From Candidatus Sulfotelmatobacter sp. (GTDB lineage: Bacteria; Acidobacteriota; Terriglobia; Terriglobales; Acidobacteriaceae), in the NCBI GenBank assembly GCA_036500765.1, contig DASYBM010000016.1, forward strand, positions 682,001 through 746,000: a stretch of DNA of 64,000 bases, written 5' to 3'. This document shows, one piece after another, positions 28,623 to 36,595 of the stretch. The first letter of the stretch is position 1. Each line of letters opens with the position of its first letter. Under the pieces are notes generated by a model, which did no database searches, had not been told where the DNA came from, and worked only from the letters and a program-made list of their open reading frames with translations. Both the position numbers and the translations under genes were made by a program.

Positions 28623-31600
28623 ATGAGATACCTGCGTTACCTCGTCATAACATCGTTATCGTTGCTGTCAGTAAGCGCATTGCTGGGTCAAGCTTCGGTC
28701 GCTCAAGCGGCGTCAGGCCAAACGTCGTCAGCTCAAACCGGCGCTGCAACCTCCGCCGGATCGCTCCGGGGCCTGGTGACCGATCCCTCGGGAGCCGCTA
28801 TTTCTGCGGCCAATGTGATCATGACTCCTCCAAACGGATCTCCCGTCGTAGTGCAGAGCAATGCCCAGGGCATGTATGAATTCAAGTCCCTGCCGGCAGG
28901 AAAGTACACGCTCACGGTCGCCGCTCAAGGATTTACTCTCTACGAAAACGACAACGTCATAATCGGCAATCAGCCCCTGCGACTGAACGTATCGATGGCA
29001 ATCGAAGTCGAGACCGAGAAAGTCCAGGTCTCCGACACGGCGCCGACGGTTGACGTAAATCCCTCGAACAACGCCGGCGCGATCACGATCTCCGGTAAAG
29101 AACTCGAAGCGCTGCCCGACGATCCCGACGAATTGCTCTCCGATCTGCAAGCCCTCGCCGGGCCTTCGGCAGGTCCCAACGGCGGACAGATGTACATTGA
29201 CGGCTTTACCGCCGGTCAACTGCCGCCCAAATCGTCAATCCGAGAAATTCGCATCAATCAGAATCCGTTCTCCTCCGAATACGATAAGTTGGGTTACGGC
29301 CGCATCGAAATCTTCACCAAGCCCGGCACCGATAAATATCACGGAGAGATTTTCGTTCTGGGCAACGATTCCGCCTTTAACTCGCCCAATCCATTCGCGG
29401 GTGCCGAGCCTCCTTACGATTCCGTTCAGTACAACGGAAACATCGGCGGACCGATCGGCAAGAAAGCGTCATTCTATTTCAACCTGCAACGCCGCAACAT
29501 CAACGAATTGTCCGCCATCAACGCGGTCGTGCTTGATCCCACTTTCACCACTCCAGTTTCGTTGGTCGAGTCCATTTCCAGCCCGCGCCAGCGCACCAAC
29601 CTCGGTCCGCGCTTCGACTGGGCGCTCAGCAAGAACAACACATTGACGGCGCGCTACCAGTATTATCGCGACACTCAGAACAACGACTTGCCGGGCGTTA
29701 CCAGCCTACCGACCCAGGCCTACTACTCCAAGGAAACCGAAGACACGGTGCAGGTCAGCGATACACAGGTGATCGGCTCGAAAGTCATTAATGAGACGCG
29801 CTTCCAGTACAACCGCGACGTGACGATCCAGACCCCGCAGGATACGAATCCAGCGGTGAGCGTGCTCGGCAACTTTACGGGCGGCGGCTTCGGCCAGGGC
29901 AACCTCAACGATGTGGAGAATAATTACGAAATCCAGAACTATACTTCGTTAATTCACGGCAATCACACCGTCAAGTTCGGGGCGCGCGTCCGCGCCACGC
30001 ACGAACCAAATTTTTCCACCTCAGGGTTCAATGGCACTTTCACTTTTTCGTCGCTGAATACACCAGGGAATGAGCCTCCACCGAATGACAATCCGCCCTG
30101 CGCGCTAGGCGCGACTACGCCCTGTCCGATTTCTCTGGCTTATGCCGAGCGGCAATTGAACGGTGGGGGCGGGATTCCATATGCGACCCAGCTCTCCTAC
30201 ACAACGGGAAGCCCGAACATTGCCATCGATTACTACGACGTCGAACCTTACGTCCAGGACGACTGGCGAATTCGCCCGAATATCACCCTCAGTGCCGGTC
30301 TGCGTTTCGAGAGCCAAAATTACATCCACGACCGCGGAGACTGGGCCCCGCGCCTGGGATTCGCCTGGGGCGTGGGCGGCCGCACCCTTCCACCCAAAGT
30401 GGTGATTCGGGGCGGCTACGGAATTTTCTACGATCGCTTCCAGACCACGCCAATCTTGCAGGCCGAGCGCCTGAACGGAGTCACGCAGCAGCAGTTCATC
30501 ATCGACAACCCCACCTGTTTCCCGGGGCTTGGTGTTGCGCTCACGAATTTCTCCAACTGCGGCCCAGTGAGTACTTCCAGTTCCAACATTTACCAGATCA
30601 GTCCTCGCTTGCATGCTCCCTACACTCTGCAAGGCGCGGTGAGTGTGGAACGCCAAGTCACGAAATCCGCAACCGTCGCGGCCACGTACTTAAACTCGCG
30701 GGGATTCGATCAGTTGGTCACCATCAACGCCAACGCTCCTTACCCTGGCACCCCTTGCGGGCAAGCCGGACTTCCCGCTTGCGCAGCGGTGAGCGGAGGC
30801 AACATCTACCGCTACGTTTCCGAAGGCAATTTCAAACAAAATCAGCTCATCGTGAACAGCAATATCCGCGTCGGAGCAAAGCTCCAGTTGTTCGGGTTCT
30901 ATACCCTGAATTATGCCAACAGCGATACCGCTGGCGTTTCTAACTCCGGCTCTGCCAGCTTCGCGTCCAATTCCTACAACATCAGCCAGGACTATGGCCG
31001 CGGCGCTTTCGACATTCGGCATCGGGTATTCCTCGGCGGCAGTATCGCCCTGCCCTACCTGATGCGCCTCAGTCCTTTCATGGTCATCAGTTCCGGCTCT
31101 CCTTTCAACATCACGTCCCCGATTGATCAGAACGGAGATCAGATCTACAACGACCGTCCCACGCTGGTTTCCACCGCAACCTGCCCCGCCGGAGCTGCGC
31201 CCTCGGGTTCCATCTACTGCACCCAGTTGGGAACCTTCGACGCCTCGGGCGCCACCGGAAGGCTTCTGCCCATAAACTACGGCACGGGCCCGAATCACTT
31301 TGTGATGAACCTGCGCTTTACGAAAACCTTCGGAATCGGGCCCAGGACTAAAGCCACAGGACCGCACCAACCGCAGGGTGGTTCTGGCGGCGGAGGTGGC
31401 GGCGGACGAGCCGGCGGTGGCCCGCGGGGCCCGCTTTTCGGCGGCGGAGGTGGCGGCTTTACCACTTCATCAAGTTCGGACCGGCGCTACAACGTCACTC
31501 TCGGCGTGAATGCCCGCAACGTTTTCAACAACGTCAACGCCTCGAATCCTAACGGAGTTCTTGGTTCCCGGCTCTTTGACGTCTCCAATTCGCTGCAAGG

Positions 31601-31667
31601 CGGTCCGTTCTCGCAGGGCAATTCCGCCAATCGCCGCATCGAACTGCAAGCCACATTTGCCTTCTGA
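28623..31667 (+). CDS. TonB-dependent receptor, Oar-like, complete
   Basis: The 1014-residue protein starts at ATG 28623 (AGGA nine bases upstream; the signal peptide follows: YLVITSLSLLSVSALLGQAS). Domains in order: CarboxypepD_reg module (SLRGLVTDPSGAAISAANV to YTLTVAAQGF, residues about 45-130), plug-like region, and a large beta-barrel with typical segments (NNTLTARYQYYRDTQNN, RPNITLSAGLRFESQN, VVIRGGYGIFYDRF). A Gly-rich insertion lies near residue 910, and the protein ends in Phe. It is an outer-membrane receptor of unknown ligand, the same family as the truncated gene at the left edge. Confidence 0.92.
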   Translation: MRYLRYLVITSLSLLSVSALLGQASVAQAASGQTSSAQTGAATSAGSLRGLVTDPSGAAISAANVIMTPPNGSPVVVQSNAQGMYEFKSLPAGKYTLTVAAQGFTLYENDNVIIGNQPLRLNVSMAIEVETEKVQVSDTAPTVDVNPSNNAGAITISGKELEALPDDPDELLSDLQALAGPSAGPNGGQMYIDGFTAGQLPPKSSIREIRINQNPFSSEYDKLGYGRIEIFTKPGTDKYHGEIFVLGNDSAFNSPNPFAGAEPPYDSVQYNGNIGGPIGKKASFYFNLQRRNINELSAINAVVLDPTFTTPVSLVESISSPRQRTNLGPRFDWALSKNNTLTARYQYYRDTQNNDLPGVTSLPTQAYYSKETEDTVQVSDTQVIGSKVINETRFQYNRDVTIQTPQDTNPAVSVLGNFTGGGFGQGNLNDVENNYEIQNYTSLIHGNHTVKFGARVRATHEPNFSTSGFNGTFTFSSLNTPGNEPPPNDNPPCALGATTPCPISLAYAERQLNGGGGIPYATQLSYTTGSPNIAIDYYDVEPYVQDDWRIRPNITLSAGLRFESQNYIHDRGDWAPRLGFAWGVGGRTLPPKVVIRGGYGIFYDRFQTTPILQAERLNGVTQQQFIIDNPTCFPGLGVALTNFSNCGPVSTSSSNIYQISPRLHAPYTLQGAVSVERQVTKSATVAATYLNSRGFDQLVTINANAPYPGTPCGQAGLPACAAVSGGNIYRYVSEGNFKQNQLIVNSNIRVGAKLQLFGFYTLNYANSDTAGVSNSGSASFASNSYNISQDYGRGAFDIRHRVFLGGSIALPYLMRLSPFMVISSGSPFNITSPIDQNGDQIYNDRPTLVSTATCPAGAAPSGSIYCTQLGTFDASGATGRLLPINYGTGPNHFVMNLRFTKTFGIGPRTKATGPHQPQGGSGGGGGGGRAGGGPRGPLFGGGGGGFTTSSSSDRRYNVTLGVNARNVFNNVNASNPNGVLGSRLFDVSNSLQGGPFSQGNSANRRIELQATFAF

Positions 31668-31699
31668 TTGCGTTATAGAACAGGCGCACTCGGCTCGGT

Positions 31700-31727
31700 A
31701 TATCGCGGACCGAAGGGTTCGCGATAT
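31700..31727. repeat. Inverted repeat between receptor and phosphoesterase genes
   Basis: ATATCGCG and CGCGATAT are perfect 8-bp arms around a 12-base spacer, 32 bases after the receptor stop. There is no T run, so an intrinsic terminator is doubtful; it may be an operator or a transcript-end hairpin. Confidence 0.4.
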
Positions 31728-31762
31728 GCTGAAATGAACGGACTGCGATCCACAAGCGTGGG

Positions 31763-32764
31763 GTGCCAAAAACCCGATTGCGCTCTCTTCCCAAGGCTGA
31801 CGGAGCAAAGGCGAACGGAAACCCGGCCGGCGAACGTTCGGCCAAGTCCGTCCCGCTCAGCCCCAACGCAACTGAACTATCTGCAAACGAACTGGTAGCG
31901 CGCAAGTCCCGCACCACCCGCCGAAAATTTCTCGGCCTCGCCGCGGCCGCAGGCGTTGCCGCACTTGCCCTCGACACCACCTTGCTCGCGCCAAATCTGG
32001 TTCGCGTCGTCCGCCGCGAGATTGCCCTCCGCCGCTGGCCCTCCCGGCTGGATGGCTTTAGCATCGCCCTGCTCAGCGATTTCCATTACGATCCTCACTT
32101 CTCGGTGCATCCGATTCATTCCGCAATCGGCTTGGTCAACGATCTGCATCCCGAACTGATCGTTTTCACTGGAGACTTCGTTACTTCTCCTTGGGTCGGC
32201 GACCCCACCGAAGCCGCGGCTGCGGCCGAGCCCTGCGCTCAACTGCTGCGGCAAATGCGCGCGCCTCACGGCCCCTGGGCGGTGCTGGGAAATCACGACG
32301 CCTTTACCGATCCCGATCGCGTGACCGCTGCGCTTCACGGCGCGGGAATTCCAGTGTTATCCAATCAATCGGTCGCTATTGAACACGACGGAGCGCGCTT
32401 CTGGCTCGCTGGCATCGACGATGTGCTGGGCGGCACCGCCGACCTCAACTCCACTCTGCATGACATTCCTGCCGATGATGCCACGGTGTTGCTCGCGCAC
32501 GAGCCCGACTATGCCGACCGAGTGGCGCGACATCCCGTCGATCTCCAACTCTCCGGTCACTCCCATGGAGGTCAGGTGCGCATCCCGTTTGTCCGGCCCA
32601 TTTACTTGCCGGACTTGGGAAGAAAGTACATTTGGGGTCTGTACAACGTGCGCGGGCTCACTCTCTACACCAATCCCGGACTGGGCACAGTCGGCGTTCC
32701 AGTTCGCATGAACTGCCCCCCCGAAATTACGCTACTCACGCTGCGCCGTGCCGCGAGTCGCTAG
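31763..32764 (+). CDS. Metallophosphoesterase, Tat-exported
   Basis: The 333-residue protein starts at GTG 31763; the start is uncertain. A long N-region leads to a twin-arginine signal (RTTRRKFLGLAAAAG). Calcineurin-like metal motifs follow in order: LLSDFHYD, FTGDFV, GNHD, and GHSHGG. The layout resembles YaeI/LMBR-type phosphodiesterases that act on lipid or nucleotide phosphodiesters outside the cytoplasm. The substrate is not evident. Confidence 0.88.
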   Translation: MPKTRLRSLPKADGAKANGNPAGERSAKSVPLSPNATELSANELVARKSRTTRRKFLGLAAAAGVAALALDTTLLAPNLVRVVRREIALRRWPSRLDGFSIALLSDFHYDPHFSVHPIHSAIGLVNDLHPELIVFTGDFVTSPWVGDPTEAAAAAEPCAQLLRQMRAPHGPWAVLGNHDAFTDPDRVTAALHGAGIPVLSNQSVAIEHDGARFWLAGIDDVLGGTADLNSTLHDIPADDATVLLAHEPDYADRVARHPVDLQLSGHSHGGQVRIPFVRPIYLPDLGRKYIWGLYNVRGLTLYTNPGLGTVGVPVRMNCPPEITLLTLRRAASR

Positions 32765-32792
32765 GCTCGACCTGGGCAGGCGTCCTCTTGGA

Positions 32793-32811
32793 CTTCGCGA
32801 CCTTTGCGCGG
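32793..32811. repeat. Dispersed intergenic motif, copy 3
   Basis: CTTCGCGACCTTTGCGCGG just after the phosphoesterase gene is a further copy of the degenerate family. Confidence 0.4.
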
Positions 32812-32868
32812 AGCGCGCAAAGTCGGACACTTCCAGCCCGCACTTCAAACTGCCGTTCCTTGCTGCAA

Positions 32869-32934
32869 CAAATTTTCATTACTGTGCAAGAGTTTGCCGA
32901 TCAAGAGTTTTTTCACAGGCAGATTGAAAATTTG
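32869..32934 (+). promoter_or_regulatory. Structured leader candidate with nested inverted repeats
   Basis: CAAATTTTCA (32869-32878) and TGAAAATTTG (32925-32934) are perfect 10-bp arms, with CTGTG/CACAG (32882, 32914) nested inside and a direct repeat CAAGAGTTT between. It lies about 110 bases upstream of the small secreted protein gene and would fold in its leader. The rest of the 278-base gap shows no gene. The class is not recognised. Confidence 0.4.
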
Positions 32935-33042
32935 CGCTTTAAGATTCCTGCCAGATGGGGTAACTTCGTGGGGCTTTTGAAGTCTGGGCCGCGTACCACC
33001 GTTCGATTTACACAAACTTGTTTGGAGTACCAAGGAGAAACC

Positions 33043-33573
33043 ATGACGAAGATAACAAAGCTGGCCCTTTGCGTTGCTCTCACCATGTTATTGGTCGGAG
33101 CGTACTTCGTGGTGTCCGCCGCTGGAACTCACGAAGCAGGCCCTCCCCGCAACATCTCAAACTTGCACTTTCCGCCACCAACCAACGAGATCAACAGGAC
33201 TAACTTCATCACGACCGCCACGCCGTATGCCGTTCTCGCCGCCGGCTTCAACGTAGAAGACGGTGGAGCGACCTTCAGTTGCCCGAGCAGCGTCTATAAC
33301 ACCTGCACTCTGCTGGTGAATTCGTTCGCCACCAGTTCCGGCGGCGGCCTTGCCGACGACGACCGCGCACTCTGCCTGGTTGTGGATGGAGCGATTGCGG
33401 GCGCTTGCGCCTACAATGGATACGACGCAGCCGACGGCTCCTACTCTGCCATCAGCTCTATCAACAACGTTGTGGTAACTCCCGGAACTCACACCGCCTA
33501 CATGTCGTTCTACACCACTTACGGAACGACGATGTACACCTACACCAACCTCTACAGTATCTACAAACCGTAG
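33043..33573 (+). CDS. Small secreted protein, unknown function
   Basis: The 176-residue protein has an excellent start: AAGGAG five bases before ATG 33043. Residues 1-27 form a signal peptide (LALCVALTMLLVGAYFVVSA). The mature part is rich in Thr, Ser, Tyr and Asn, with four Cys that could make two disulfides (CPSSVYNTC; LCLVVDGAIAGAC), and looks all-beta. I do not recognise the family. It is probably a lone gene with a structured leader. Confidence 0.75.
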   Translation: MTKITKLALCVALTMLLVGAYFVVSAAGTHEAGPPRNISNLHFPPPTNEINRTNFITTATPYAVLAAGFNVEDGGATFSCPSSVYNTCTLLVNSFATSSGGGLADDDRALCLVVDGAIAGACAYNGYDAADGSYSAISSINNVVVTPGTHTAYMSFYTTYGTTMYTYTNLYSIYKP

Positions 33574-33598
33574 GCTCTCCGGCCGACTCGAATTTGGG

Positions 33599-33618
33599 GG
33601 CGAAGCGTCAGCTTCGCC
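33599..33618 (+). terminator. Hairpin after the small secreted protein gene
   Basis: GGCGAAGC and GCTTCGCC form an 8-bp stem with a GTCA loop, 25 bases after the stop. The T tail is poor, so this may be a repeat-type hairpin rather than an efficient terminator. Confidence 0.4.
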
Positions 33619-33753
33619 TCCCTTCGCTTATTGAAGAAAGTCCATTCTTGATATGCGCACTACTTCGACGACAGCATTCTTCGCCAGTATGCAATCTCTT
33701 GCACCCGCATCTGCATCGACTTCCGGCGCCTACTCGTAACCCATGTGCTGACA

Positions 33754-33858
33754 ATGAGATACGAATTCGATAGTGTGGGCCTGCGTTTGCCTCCCCAGCA
33801 GCAGCGGTTTAAGCTCGTTCCGGCTCAACTGTCGGCACTCCATAGCCGCGAGCCATAA
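33754..33858 (+). CDS. Possible 34-residue small protein
   Basis: The gap 33574-33882 holds an ATG frame of 34 codons (start MRYEFDSVGLRLPPQQQRF) ending 24 bases before the next gene. There is no good ribosome binding site, and coding potential is weak; it may be a leader or chance. Nothing else was seen in the gap apart from the hairpin at 33599. Confidence 0.2.
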   Translation: MRYEFDSVGLRLPPQQQRFKLVPAQLSALHSREP

Positions 33859-33882
33859 GTCGAAAGGAAACCACGAGACTCT

Positions 33883-34323
33883 ATGCATCGTCGCAACTGG
33901 CCTGCGATTCTGATCTGTGCCATCCCGGTGTTTGCGTTCGCTGCGAGCGCACCCGCCCCCCGCCCGCAGTCGGCAACCCTCGAGCAGCGTGAAAATCGGC
34001 TCTCGGGAACTCTGGCCCGCGCTGCGCAGTTTGTCGATGTAGCTCATGTCAGCTCCCGCCCTTCTTGCGAAGACGTTGAGCCGCCCGAGGCCCTCGCCAC
34101 TCCCGATCCCCTTTTTCCTCCCGCTACCAAAGGCCACAAAGTCACAGTCAGCTTTATCATCGGAACCGACGGCCGCGTTCATAGCCCACTGATTCTCGAG
34201 AGTGCCGGCCTCACCGGCGATCGTCACGTGCTCCAGACCGTGCGCACCTGGAGATATCGTCCGGCAACCTGCAACGGCGTTCCCACCGAGATCGAAGGCA
34301 AGATCCAGTTCTCCAGCCGATAG
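33883..34323 (+). CDS. TonB C-terminal-domain protein
   Basis: The 146-residue protein starts at ATG 33883, preceded by AAAGGAAACC. A signal peptide or anchor (ILICAIPVFAFAASA) leads to a TonB-C-like domain: VSFIIGTDGRVHSPLILESAG, LQTVRTWRYRPATCNGVPTE. It lacks the Pro-rich periplasmic spanner of true TonB, so it is probably a periplasmic TonB-C-like protein of unknown role. Such proteins are numerous in Acidobacteriota. Confidence 0.8.
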   Translation: MHRRNWPAILICAIPVFAFAASAPAPRPQSATLEQRENRLSGTLARAAQFVDVAHVSSRPSCEDVEPPEALATPDPLFPPATKGHKVTVSFIIGTDGRVHSPLILESAGLTGDRHVLQTVRTWRYRPATCNGVPTEIEGKIQFSSR

Positions 34324-34386
34324 CAGTCCAATCGCACGAGCCCCATAGCACGAGTCCCGCCCGCTGGACTAGAATGAGCCGGCGGA

Positions 34387-35523
34387 GTGATTCGATTCGT
34401 GGACAAAGACCCCAACCGAAACCAGCGCCAAGGCAAAGACCGGGAAAAAGACAAAGATCCCGGACCCGCCGATGCCCCCCTTCGCCGCCCCGAAATGGAC
34501 GAACTCTACCGCAGGCTCCAGCCTGAATTGCGGCGTCCTAAGCCGAGTCCGGAGGCGATTGCCGCGGCGCTGGAAGCCGCTCAGCGTCTGGCCACCGAAG
34601 CCGACGCGGAACACGCAGCCGACCATTCCGTCGAGCAAGTCTCTGCGCAGCAACTCTCGGTCCAGGAACTCTCCGGCGATCCCAATACGATTGTCTGTGG
34701 AGTTTGTGGCTATCAGAATCGCCAGGGGAACAAATTCTGCGGTATGTGCGGCATCGCGGTGACAGAATCGCCGGCGCCAGAATCCGAAATTTCGCCCCCA
34801 GCGAATTTGCCGGTGGCGAATCCAAAAGAACCGGAGGCTCTCACGCCTTCATCCAATACGTTCCTTGAACCAGATCCCGCCATGAGGCCGCCCTCCACGC
34901 GGCCCACCGGACAGGAAACTCACCACTACCATCACCATTATCATCATCATTATTTTCCTGGCGGAGAAGCCATCGCGGCGCGATCGGCGGCGGAGCCAGC
35001 CCGCGATTCCGTGCGCGATTCCCTGCGAGAAGAAAAATTCCGGCCTACAGCGGCCCTGCGTGGAGACTTGAGCCGCGCCGAAGCTGCGGTGCGGCGCATC
35101 GCGCACGAGTGGGTGCTGGCCTGCAATACCAAACATCTCGATGATTTGCTCGAGCTATATACGGCGGACGCCCTGGTGCTGCGCTCGAATTGTCCCCCGC
35201 TGCGCGGCGCGTCGGCGGTGCACGAATTTTTCTTCGGTGCGCTCGACGCCGGCCTGGGAGAAGTCGAACTGGAACCGTTGCGCGTGGAAGTTGTCGGCGA
35301 ACTTGCCTACGAAGGTGGACGATTCAAAGCCCTGATCCCCAGCGCCACCGGCAAACGCCGCGAAGAGCGCGGCAAATATTTGTGGGTCTGCGCGCGCCAG
35401 GGTAACGGCGAGTGGAGAGTCACCGCCGACTGCTGGTCCAGCGATCTGACGCTGACCACCCTCGAGTCCGACATCCCGCAGGGCGCAGCCGTAAAGACCA
35501 GCCAACCGCGCAAGAACGTGTAA
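34387..35523 (+). CDS. Zinc-ribbon, His-rich, SnoaL-like multidomain protein
   Basis: The 378-residue soluble protein starts at GTG 34387, or possibly at GTG 34399. In order: a charged N-region; a zinc ribbon with C104-x2-C107 and C118-x2-C121 (CGVCGYQ, FCGMCG); a Pro-rich linker; a His/Tyr tract at 179-190 (HHYHHHYHHHYF); and a SnoaL/DUF4440-like domain (residues about 225-350; AHEWVLACNTKHLDDLLELY, YTADALVLRSNCPPLRG). The last fold usually forms a cone-shaped pocket or acts in association. The combination is unusual; metal handling or sensing is possible, but no function can be given. Confidence 0.75.
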   Translation: MIRFVDKDPNRNQRQGKDREKDKDPGPADAPLRRPEMDELYRRLQPELRRPKPSPEAIAAALEAAQRLATEADAEHAADHSVEQVSAQQLSVQELSGDPNTIVCGVCGYQNRQGNKFCGMCGIAVTESPAPESEISPPANLPVANPKEPEALTPSSNTFLEPDPAMRPPSTRPTGQETHHYHHHYHHHYFPGGEAIAARSAAEPARDSVRDSLREEKFRPTAALRGDLSRAEAAVRRIAHEWVLACNTKHLDDLLELYTADALVLRSNCPPLRGASAVHEFFFGALDAGLGEVELEPLRVEVVGELAYEGGRFKALIPSATGKRREERGKYLWVCARQGNGEWRVTADCWSSDLTLTTLESDIPQGAAVKTSQPRKNV

Positions 35524-35554
35524 AGCAGGCGTCGGCCGTCAATCTCGAGCTCAC

Positions 35555-35586
35555 GACCGATGGCCGACAACCGATGACCGACGACC
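35555..35586. repeat. 14-bp tandem repeat between genes
   Basis: ACCGATGGCCGACA, ACCGATGACCGACG and a partial third unit lie in the 71-base gap between the zinc-ribbon gene and the HAD gene. Confidence 0.6.
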
Positions 35587-35594
35587 GGTTCCGT

Positions 35595-36206
35595 TCACAG
35601 CGTCACGCCTACCTTCGCGAGATCGCCTCGTAGCTGATCGAGACCTCGCATCTCGATCGTGTGCATCCCAAGTTTGGACGGGTATTCCAGATTCTCCGCG
35701 CGGTCGTCGATGAAGCAGCATTCTTCCGCCGGAATTTGCGTGATCTCCAGCGCCAGGCGATAAATCTCGCACTCAGGCTTGCGCAATCCCACGTAGCACG
35801 AACTTACAAAAAGCCGGAAGATCTTCCGCAGTCCAAATTTCTCAATCCGATATTGATTGAGTTCCCGCGATTCGTTGTTGATCGTGCCCATGAAATATCT
35901 TCCCGACTTGGCGAGGGCCTGCGCAAAGTCCAGAACGTCGGGAATGGGCTTCGTTAAAGAAAACATGTACTCGCGAAAGGCCTCGCGCGAAAAAACGCGC
36001 TTCTGATAAAAGACCGTGCGGTCGAGGTATTCGTCGAGTGTGATCTGCCCCCGCTCGAACGAGGCAACTACTATCTCGTGCCGATCGTGGAATTGTTTTG
36101 CGTCGAGATGAAAGTGTTCGAGCGCGTCGGCCCGTTCGGTGTGGTCCCAGGCATTGGTGAGCAGCACACCGCCGACATCCCAGAAAATCGCGCGAACGCT
36201 CGACAA
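35595..36206 (-). CDS. HAD-superfamily hydrolase (YihX-like phosphatase)
   Basis: The 203-residue cytoplasmic protein has the four HAD motifs: nucleophile D10 in IFWDVGGVLL (D-x-G-G form, as in the YihX-like group rather than DxDGT), TINNES, KPE with Lys, and CFIDDRAEN. A helical cap lies between motif I and II. The YihX-like group dephosphorylates sugar phosphates such as glucose 1-phosphate; the substrate here is inferred from family only. It lies upstream of the small gene and the DUF3179 gene in the opposite order on the minus strand. Confidence 0.85.
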   Translation of the reverse strand: MSSVRAIFWDVGGVLLTNAWDHTERADALEHFHLDAKQFHDRHEIVVASFERGQITLDEYLDRTVFYQKRVFSREAFREYMFSLTKPIPDVLDFAQALAKSGRYFMGTINNESRELNQYRIEKFGLRKIFRLFVSSCYVGLRKPECEIYRLALEITQIPAEECCFIDDRAENLEYPSKLGMHTIEMRGLDQLRGDLAKVGVTL

Positions 36207-36322
36207 GGTGATCCCTCCGTCTGCTCAAATAGTTCTCAACAAAGTGTAGATGAACTTCGGGGAGTGAACCACAAGGCGATTGCAACCTCAGATTAAGTCA
36301 GTCAATTAAAAGTCGATCGCCT

Positions 36323-36517
36323 TTACAGCAGGCCGCCGGTTTTCACCGCCAGAACATTCAATGCCATCTCCAGTTTCGTGATGGCATCGCCGATTTCCGG
36401 ATGCTCGCCGATCTTCTCTTGCAGCGATTTCAGAATCTTTTGGGCACCGGCAATATGCGTGGCCGCCTGGGTTCGATCTTGCTCGCGATTGGATTCGGGA
36501 TGCGCTTCCATGGCCAT
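36323..36517 (-). CDS. Small conserved-looking protein, 64 residues
   Basis: This 64-residue soluble protein is helical, with a Gln/Glu/His-rich N-region and a Leu-periodic second half (QKILKSLQEKIG, ITKLEMALNVLAVK). It lies between the HAD and DUF3179 genes on the same strand. The codon use is like its neighbours. I do not recognise the family. Confidence 0.5.
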   Translation of the reverse strand: MAMEAHPESNREQDRTQAATHIAGAQKILKSLQEKIGEHPEIGDAITKLEMALNVLAVKTGGLL

Positions 36518-36595
36518 AGCGTAATTCTATCCGGCATATTTCCGCTTGACCAGGCTGCGCCATCAGACATATGCGAGAGCCTGAACCGCGACAAC

